Of a stretch of DNA of 64,000 nucleotides, positions 59,012 to 64,000 are shown piece by piece. This DNA is from Pseudescherichia sp032055545. Lineage in GTDB: Bacteria; Pseudomonadota; Gammaproteobacteria; Enterobacterales; Enterobacteriaceae. The notes below the pieces were generated by a model that saw only the letters and a list, made by a program, of their open reading frames with translations, had not been told where the DNA came from and did not search any database. Position 1 is the first letter of the stretch. Each line of letters begins with the position of its first letter. The translations under genes and the position numbers were made by a program. The stretch lies in contig DAMBQR010000009.1 in assembly GCA_032055545.1 (NCBI GenBank), positions 23,821-87,820 on the forward strand, in the 5' to 3' direction.

Positions 59012-61198
59012 TCACCGCCCGCGTAATAACCGCAATGCGTTCGCCGTCACCAGCACCGTTGCGCCGGTGTCGGCGAGCACCGCCAGCCAGAGTCCGGTGA
59101 TCCCCAGCAGGGTCGTCACCAGGAACACCGCCTTCAGCCCCAGCGCAATGGCAATGTTCTGCCGGATGTTGGCGTGCGTTGCCCGCGCCAGGGTAATCAT
59201 CTCTGCCAGCCCGCTTAGCCTGCTGTGGGTCAGCGCCGCATCGGCGGTCTCCAGCGCCACGTCGGTGCCGCTGCCCATCGCAATACCGAGGGTTGCTGCC
59301 TTCATTGCCGGAGCATCGTTAATACCGTCCCCGACCATTGCCAGCGGGGCGTGCGCATTTAACGCTGTTACCGCCGCCACCTTATCTGCTGGTAGCAGTC
59401 CGGCTTTAAACTCAAGTCTCAGCTCGCCGGCCACCGCTGCCGCTGCACGCGGGTTATCGCCCGTGAGGATCGTCCCCTCCACGCCCAGACGCTGCAGGGC
59501 AGCAACGGCTTCTCTGGCATCGTCCCGCAGCGTGTCCCGCAGCGCCAGCAGCCCTTTTAACGCCCCCTCCTCAACCACGGCGATCACCGTCTGCCCGGCG
59601 GCTTCCAGCTCATGGATATGCGCGCTAACTTCGGCAGCAGGAAACTTATCCGCCGCGCAGATGAGCACCTTTTTCCCCGTCACGTCGGCCTCAATGCCCG
59701 ATCCCACCAGCGCACGCTGTGCCGTGGCGGCCGGTATCACCAGCCCACGAGACTGCGCTTCCCGCACAATTGCCTGCGCCAGCGGGTGGGTTGAACCCTG
59801 CTCAACCGCGGCGGCCAGCGTTAGCAGTTCGTTCTCCGTGATTGCATGAGGATAAACCCCGGTGACCTGCGGCTTACCCAGCGTCAGGGTGCCGGTTTTA
59901 TCGAAGGCGATATGGCGCACGCGACCGAGCTGCTCCAGCGCTGCTCCACCTTTAATCAGCGCACCCCGCCGTGCCGCCGCCGCCAGCCCGGAGGTGATCG
60001 CCGCTGGGGTGGAGATCACCAGCGCGCACGGGCAGCCGATGAGCAGCAGCGTCAGCCCCTTGTAGATCCAGCCTTCCCACGCCGTGCTAAAGAGCAGCGG
60101 TGGCACAACCGCAACCAGCAGGGCGATGAGCATAACGATCGGGGTATAGATCCGGCTAAAGCGATCGATAAAGCGCTCGACGGGCGCGCGGCGCTCCTCG
60201 GCCTCCTCGATCAACCTGAGGATGCGGTCGATAGCGCTGTCGCCCGGCTCTGATAGCACCTTCAGCTGGACCAGGCGATCCACGCTGGTGGCTCCGGCAG
60301 GCACCTTTTCCCCTGCGGTTCGCTCTACCGGGATCGATTCGCCGGTAAGGGCGCTCTCATCAAAACTGGCGTCAGCGCTAAGCAGCACACCATCGGCTGG
60401 CAAACGCCCTCCGCCAGCTACCTCAATTACATCCCCTGGACGCAGCGTCTCTATCGCCACCGTTTTACGCTCACCGTTGACCAGCAGAGTGGCGGTCTCT
60501 GGCTTGAGTGCCATCAGGGCGCTGACACCCTTCCGCGCCCGGCTGGCGGCCCACCCCTCCAGGCGTTCGCCGATTAAAAACAGCAGCAGCACCATCGCCG
60601 CCTCTGCCGTTGCGCCGATGAACAGCGCCCCAATGGCCGCTACGCTCATCAGCGTCTCAATGGCAAACCAGCTGCCGCTTCTCATCAGGCGCAGCGCCTG
60701 GCGGGCGATAGGGTAGAGACCAACGAGGGTCGTCGCGATAAAAGCCAGGTTACCGAGCGGGTGGTTGACCTGCTCCAGCGCCCAGCTTAGCGCCATCATG
60801 ATGACCAGCGTGATGAGCGGCAGGTTTTCCTGCAGGAAGGATGCTTTCTCCGCCGGGGCCGTCTCGCTGCGAAGGGAATAACCGGCATTTTTGACCGCTG
60901 CCTCTACCTGAGCGCTGACGTTGCCCGAGGCGTTGACCAGCAGCTTCTCGGTGGCGAAAAGCACCTGAACCTGTTCAACGCCGGCAACCTGTTTGACCGC
61001 GTTCTCTACTTTGCGTGCGCAGGCGGCGCAATCCATGCCGTTAACGATCCAGCTGTAACGATCGCCGCGAGCGGGAAGAGGGGCAGAACGCTGCGTCTCG
61101 CACTCTCCCTCGCAGCAGCCCTCTTTTTTAACCGGCGCAGGGGTGAGCTTAAACGTTGAAAACTGCGGTGCTTTATTGGGTTTGTTGGGGATAGACAT
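59012..61198 (-). CDS. zntA: Zn(II)/Pb(II)/Cd(II)-exporting P-type ATPase ZntA
   Basis: A 728-residue P1B-type ATPase (E. coli ZntA 732) exporting Zn, Cd and Pb. The N-terminal Cys-rich KKEGCCEGECE precedes an HMA domain with GMDCAAC. The membrane metal site is CPCALVIS. The catalytic motifs are TGES, DKTGTLTLG (phosphorylated Asp) and GDGINDAPA, all intact. It is a single gene with a ZntR-type promoter at 61237-61268, and it ends at a REP pair beside the dctM gene. Confidence 0.97.
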   Translation of the reverse strand: MSIPNKPNKAPQFSTFKLTPAPVKKEGCCEGECETQRSAPLPARGDRYSWIVNGMDCAACARKVENAVKQVAGVEQVQVLFATEKLLVNASGNVSAQVEAAVKNAGYSLRSETAPAEKASFLQENLPLITLVIMMALSWALEQVNHPLGNLAFIATTLVGLYPIARQALRLMRSGSWFAIETLMSVAAIGALFIGATAEAAMVLLLFLIGERLEGWAASRARKGVSALMALKPETATLLVNGERKTVAIETLRPGDVIEVAGGGRLPADGVLLSADASFDESALTGESIPVERTAGEKVPAGATSVDRLVQLKVLSEPGDSAIDRILRLIEEAEERRAPVERFIDRFSRIYTPIVMLIALLVAVVPPLLFSTAWEGWIYKGLTLLLIGCPCALVISTPAAITSGLAAAARRGALIKGGAALEQLGRVRHIAFDKTGTLTLGKPQVTGVYPHAITENELLTLAAAVEQGSTHPLAQAIVREAQSRGLVIPAATAQRALVGSGIEADVTGKKVLICAADKFPAAEVSAHIHELEAAGQTVIAVVEEGALKGLLALRDTLRDDAREAVAALQRLGVEGTILTGDNPRAAAAVAGELRLEFKAGLLPADKVAAVTALNAHAPLAMVGDGINDAPAMKAATLGIAMGSGTDVALETADAALTHSRLSGLAEMITLARATHANIRQNIAIALGLKAVFLVTTLLGITGLWLAVLADTGATVLVTANALRLLRGR

Positions 61199-61236
61199 GA
61201 CGTCCTCCGGTCAATGATAATTTTCTCATTAACCGG

Positions 61237-61268
61237 AGGATACACTCTGGAGTCCACTCCAGAGTCAA
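61237..61268 (-). promoter_or_regulatory. ZntR-regulated zntA promoter
   Basis: On the reverse strand TTGACT (61268-61263), a 20-nt spacer and TATCCT (61242-61237) form a MerR-type promoter. The dyad ACTCTGGAGT / ACTCCAGAGT (61244-61253 and 61256-61265) fills the spacer and overlaps the -35. This is the arrangement that ZntR underwinds when bound to zinc. Confidence 0.93.
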
Positions 61269-61271
61269 GCG

Positions 61272-61898
61272 TTATAAGTAGAGAGAGCGAACAATCAGGA
61301 AGTGGCCTGCAAAATAGCAGGCGCTGGAGATAGCGCTGTCTGCCCTGAAGCGGCGGCGATAGTGGCTACCCAGCCAGACAATATTGCTCAGCAGCAGCAG
61401 GGTGGCACCGACAAACGCCGACAGCGCCGGGCTGGTAGGACGGAAGAACCACAGCTCACCCGCCAGCCAGACCATCACCAGCGTCATGGCGATAAAGGTA
61501 CAGATGGGCCAGCGCAGCTCCTCAAGACGCGTCCAGACGGTGGCGATCAACAGGACGCCAATCACCAGCAACACCAGCGGCAGCGGCCAGAAGAAGCTGA
61601 GGGTCATCTGGCTGGCGAAGTAGATGGTGTAGAGCAGATGGGCAAGGAAGAACGCCCCGATAGCGTAGAGCAGCTGCTGGCGCGGCAGCAGGGTCAGCGC
61701 ATCGCCCACCAGGGTGGCGCACAGCCCGGCCAGCACCAGGTAGCTGACGGCGTTAAACATCGGTGCCTGCCAGGCCAGCAGCAGCAGCAGCAGCAGCGTG
61801 ACGGGTTTAAAGACCCAGCGTTGCCAGGCAGGCCCGCGATAGGAGGCATCCACATAAAGCCAGGCGGAAAAACAGACGGCGATAAACGACCAGAGCAT
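61272..61898 (-). CDS. yhhN: Membrane protein YhhN (TMEM86/lysoplasmalogenase-like)
   Basis: A 208-residue protein, the same length as E. coli YhhN, with about eight membrane helices. It belongs to the TMEM86/YhhN family, whose animal members hydrolyse lysoplasmalogens. The bacterial role is not established. It begins MLWSFIAVCFSAWLYVDASYRG, with AAGGAA just before the ATG at 61898. It lies upstream of zntA in the same direction and after yhhL. In E. coli yhhM sits between them; here it is absent. Confidence 0.92.
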   Translation of the reverse strand: MLWSFIAVCFSAWLYVDASYRGPAWQRWVFKPVTLLLLLLLAWQAPMFNAVSYLVLAGLCATLVGDALTLLPRQQLLYAIGAFFLAHLLYTIYFASQMTLSFFWPLPLVLLVIGVLLIATVWTRLEELRWPICTFIAMTLVMVWLAGELWFFRPTSPALSAFVGATLLLLSNIVWLGSHYRRRFRADSAISSACYFAGHFLIVRSLYL

Positions 61899-62001
61899 CT
61901 TAATTCCTTGAATTTGTTACTGTCTCGTGGGCTTTACGCCCACACCCTTGCTATTCAGTGTAGTGGCCGTTGCGGGCAGATGACAACGCTGTGTTGTGCG
62001 A

Positions 62002-62283
62002 TTACTTCTTCCGCTGAAGGTTCTGCTTAAGCCTTTTCTGCCACACCAGCAGCTCAAAGACACCAAACACAAAGATGCGCCACTGCTCGGCGGCAGTCAT
62101 CTGCGGGCCATCCTTTGGCAGGGCGGTCTTCATCATTACCATCTGCAGGGCATGCATAAAGGCGGTGAAAACCAGCGCCACGTTGACAAAGATATTCAGC
62201 GGACGCGGGAAGGGGTGGATCAGGTTGAGGATCAGAAACGCCCAGACGCATAGCATCAGAACTCGGCCTAAATTAATCAGCAT
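62002..62283 (-). CDS. yhhL: DUF1145 membrane protein YhhL
   Basis: A 93-residue protein matching E. coli YhhL (89), DUF1145, with two or three membrane helices (about 5-25, 33-52 and 68-83). It begins MLINLGRVLMLCVWAFLILN and contains the shared HPFPRPLNIFVNVAL and LPKDGPQMT. The start codon follows the rsmD stop by one nt, with GGAGCG inside the end of rsmD, so translation is probably coupled. The function is not known. Confidence 0.9.
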   Translation of the reverse strand: MLINLGRVLMLCVWAFLILNLIHPFPRPLNIFVNVALVFTAFMHALQMVMMKTALPKDGPQMTAAEQWRIFVFGVFELLVWQKRLKQNLQRKK

Positions 62284-62284
62284 G

Positions 62285-62869
62285 TTACGCTCCTTGTATA
62301 TGTCGATGGTACAGGCGGTAGGCGACCTGTCCGGCTATCTTTTCACGGTGCAGATCCCAGTGCGATGGCACGGGCGGCAGCCCATTTTCCACTTCGCTCT
62401 CTACATAGATTAGCGCGTCATCCGCCAGCCAGCCGTTATTTTCCAGCAGCCGCAGTGTCTCATCAAGCAGGCCTTTACGAAACGGCGGATCGACAAAAAC
62501 GATATCATGCGGGGTCCCGCTCTGGTTAAGGAATGCGAGGGTATTGTCGTTAACCACCTTGCCCCGGGTGGCGTTCAGCGTCGCCAGGTTCTGTTGCAGC
62601 TGGCGGGCTACGCCGCGCTCCATCTCTATCAGCGTTGCGGAAGCGGCATAGCGCGACAGCGCCTCAACGCCCAGCGCACCGCTGCCCGCGAAGCAGTCGA
62701 GGCAGTGCGCGTCTACCATTGAGGGGGCCAGCCAGTTAAACAGGGTCTCCCTGACGCGATCCGTGGTTGGCCGCAGGCCGGGGCTGTCCGGCACCGGGAG
62801 TTTTCGGCCGCGCCACTGGCCGCCAATGATGCGTATCTGGCCGCTGGCGGCTCGGTTGGGTTTTTTCAT
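62285..62869 (-). CDS. rsmD: 16S rRNA m2G966 methyltransferase RsmD
   Basis: A 194-residue SAM-dependent methyltransferase (E. coli RsmD 198). It makes m2G966 in 16S rRNA. The SAM-binding motif is LDCFAGSGALGVEALSR, and VFVDPPFRKG holds the catalytic DPPF. The N-terminal GQIRIIGGQWRGRKLPV is conserved. I chose the ATG at 62869 (MKKPNRAASG); six residues upstream are in frame but unconserved. It precedes yhhL by one nt and is divergent from ftsY. Confidence 0.96.
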   Translation of the reverse strand: MKKPNRAASGQIRIIGGQWRGRKLPVPDSPGLRPTTDRVRETLFNWLAPSMVDAHCLDCFAGSGALGVEALSRYAASATLIEMERGVARQLQQNLATLNATRGKVVNDNTLAFLNQSGTPHDIVFVDPPFRKGLLDETLRLLENNGWLADDALIYVESEVENGLPPVPSHWDLHREKIAGQVAYRLYHRHIQGA

Positions 62870-63072
62870 AATGCTGGCTCTGGTCACAATTTTTAGGCCG
62901 CCATTTTAGCGGCGGGCGACGCCGGACGAAACCTTAATCCGCAGGCGGTGCTGTGGAATCAGGAAAGTGTTAGACTAACGAATTACTTACACAATTTTCA
63001 GCCCCTGTTTGCGACTATCTTTAGGACAATACGGGCTGTGCCATGAATTAACCGCGAGGAGTGTAGTCGCAA

Positions 63073-64000
63073 ATGGCAAAAGAGAAAAAACGGGGTTTCC
63101 TCTCCTGGCTGGGCTTAGGCCCGAAAGAGGAGCCGCAGCAGGCGGAGCCAGAGCAGCAGGTTGAGCAGCAGCCGGAAGAGCAGATCCAGCAGCAGGCGGC
63201 GGTTGTCACTGAAAAAGAAGCGAAAACGGAAGCAGAAGCGAAGGCGGAGCATGCCCCGCATAGCGAAGCCGAATCAGAAGCCTTTGCCGCCGATGTCGTC
63301 GAGGTGACGGAGCAGGTTGCTGCCCAGGAAGAGATTCAGGAAGAGGTTCAGGAGACCGTTGCGCAAGAGGTTCCAGAAGAAATTCAACAGGAGCCAACAG
63401 CACCCCTGCATGCTCAGCCGCCGGTATACATTGAACCGGAAGAGCTGCCGCAGACGGAAGAGGTCGCTCTCGTCGAGCCGGAGCCGGAAGAGTGGTTAAC
63501 CGAAGAGGACCAGCGTGAACTTACCGACGAGGAGCTGGAGGCCGCCGCGCTCTCTGCCCCTGCGGAAGAGGAGAGTGTCCCCGAGGAGGAGCCTGTCGCG
63601 GTAGCGCCTCTGGAGCAGGAAAAACCCACTAAAGAGGGTTTCTTTGCGCGCCTGAAACGCAGCCTGCTGAAAACGAAAGAGAATCTGGGTTCCGGATTTA
63701 TCACTCTTTTCCGCGGCAAAAAAATCGATGATGATCTGTTCGAAGAGCTGGAAGAGCAGCTGCTGGTGGCTGACGTCGGCGTTGAGACGACACGTAAAAT
63801 TATCGCGACGCTGACCGAGAGCGCCAGCCGCAAGCAGCTCAAGGATGCCGAGGCGCTTTATGGCCTGCTGAAGGCAGAGATGGGTGATATCCTCGCAAAA
63901 GTTGACGCGCCGCTTAATATTGAAGGCAAAACGCCGTTTGTTATTCTGATGGTTGGCGTCAACGGCGTGGGTAAAACCACCACCATCGGCAAGCTGGCGC
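63073..64000 (+). CDS. ftsY: SRP receptor FtsY (3' part missing)
   Basis: The first 309 codons of FtsY, running off the window. FtsY is the membrane-associated GTPase that receives SRP-ribosome complexes. It begins MAKEKKRGFLSWLGL, a membrane-targeting amphipathic start, followed by the long acidic Glu/Gln/Val-rich A domain (about residues 20-190, repeated QEEI/QEEV units). The N domain starts near residue 200 (FFARLKRSLLKTKENLGSGF), and the window ends just after the G1 loop GVNGVGKTTT. The ATG at 63073 follows GAGGAGTGT. It is divergent from rsmD with a 203-nt intergenic region. Confidence 0.97.
   Translation, partial: MAKEKKRGFLSWLGLGPKEEPQQAEPEQQVEQQPEEQIQQQAAVVTEKEAKTEAEAKAEHAPHSEAESEAFAADVVEVTEQVAAQEEIQEEVQETVAQEVPEEIQQEPTAPLHAQPPVYIEPEELPQTEEVALVEPEPEEWLTEEDQRELTDEELEAAALSAPAEEESVPEEEPVAVAPLEQEKPTKEGFFARLKRSLLKTKENLGSGFITLFRGKKIDDDLFEELEEQLLVADVGVETTRKIIATLTESASRKQLKDAEALYGLLKAEMGDILAKVDAPLNIEGKTPFVILMVGVNGVGKTTTIGKLA

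Noticed and set aside
1..64000. CRISPR arrays, tRNA or rRNA genes, transposases
   Set aside because: I saw no regularly spaced repeats, no tRNA-like or rRNA sequence and no transposase or integrase frame.

Overview
The window is a chromosomal segment of an Enterobacteriaceae member close to Enterobacter, Lelliottia, Leclercia or Kosakonia. Most genes match E. coli proteins nearly end to end and follow the E. coli order between the cellulose operon and ftsY. GC content is about 55-60%, REP (palindromic repeat) units lie between genes, and several stretches depart from the E. coli plan. The genus is inferred from gene content only. There are no rRNA or tRNA genes, CRISPR arrays, insertion sequences or prophage. 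The window cuts bcsA at its left end and ftsY at its right end.

Positions 1-17.7 kb hold the cellulose and c-di-GMP block. It contains bcsA (partial)-bcsB-bcsZ-bcsC, the phosphodiesterase pdeK, dctA, yhjJ, kdgK (reverse), the flagellar-class phosphodiesterase pdeH behind a near-perfect sigma-28 promoter, and the AsmA-like yhjG. BcsA is activated by c-di-GMP, and PdeH and probably PdeK degrade it. Cellulose output and motility are therefore both represented here.

Positions 17.8-33.6 kb hold an AT-rich gene for a small exported beta-barrel-like protein, the transporter yhjE, yhjD, a divergent yhjC-like LysR regulator and SDR pair, a YdeI-like OB-fold protein, a membrane-anchored HEPN-like protein, treF, a CopD-like membrane protein, gor, rlmJ, prlC (with a sigma-32-type promoter) and rsmJ. 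E. coli yhjB/yhjA and arsRBC are not present here.

Positions 33.1-42 kb hold uspA/uspB, pitA, yhiN and then a diaminopropane block. A lysC-type aspartokinase III is divergent from dat-ddc (diaminobutyrate aminotransferase and decarboxylase). Aspartokinase makes the precursor of aspartate semialdehyde, Dat converts the semialdehyde to 2,4-diaminobutyrate, and Ddc yields 1,3-diaminopropane. The lysC leader holds five successive palindromes or hairpins.

Positions 42-51.3 kb hold a Tat-exported PhoX-like phosphatase, a membrane metallophosphoesterase, an exported alpha/beta hydrolase with an SDR, then yhhT, yhhS, dcrB, yhhQ and tusA. Positions 51.3-59 kb hold an accessory sugar module: a GH42 beta-galactosidase with a LacY/CscB-type permease, a divergent LacI-like repressor, and a DctPQM TRAP transporter with LacI-family-like operator sequences in front. 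Positions 59-64 kb return to the backbone: zntA with an intact ZntR-type promoter, yhhN, yhhL (yhhM missing), rsmD and ftsY.
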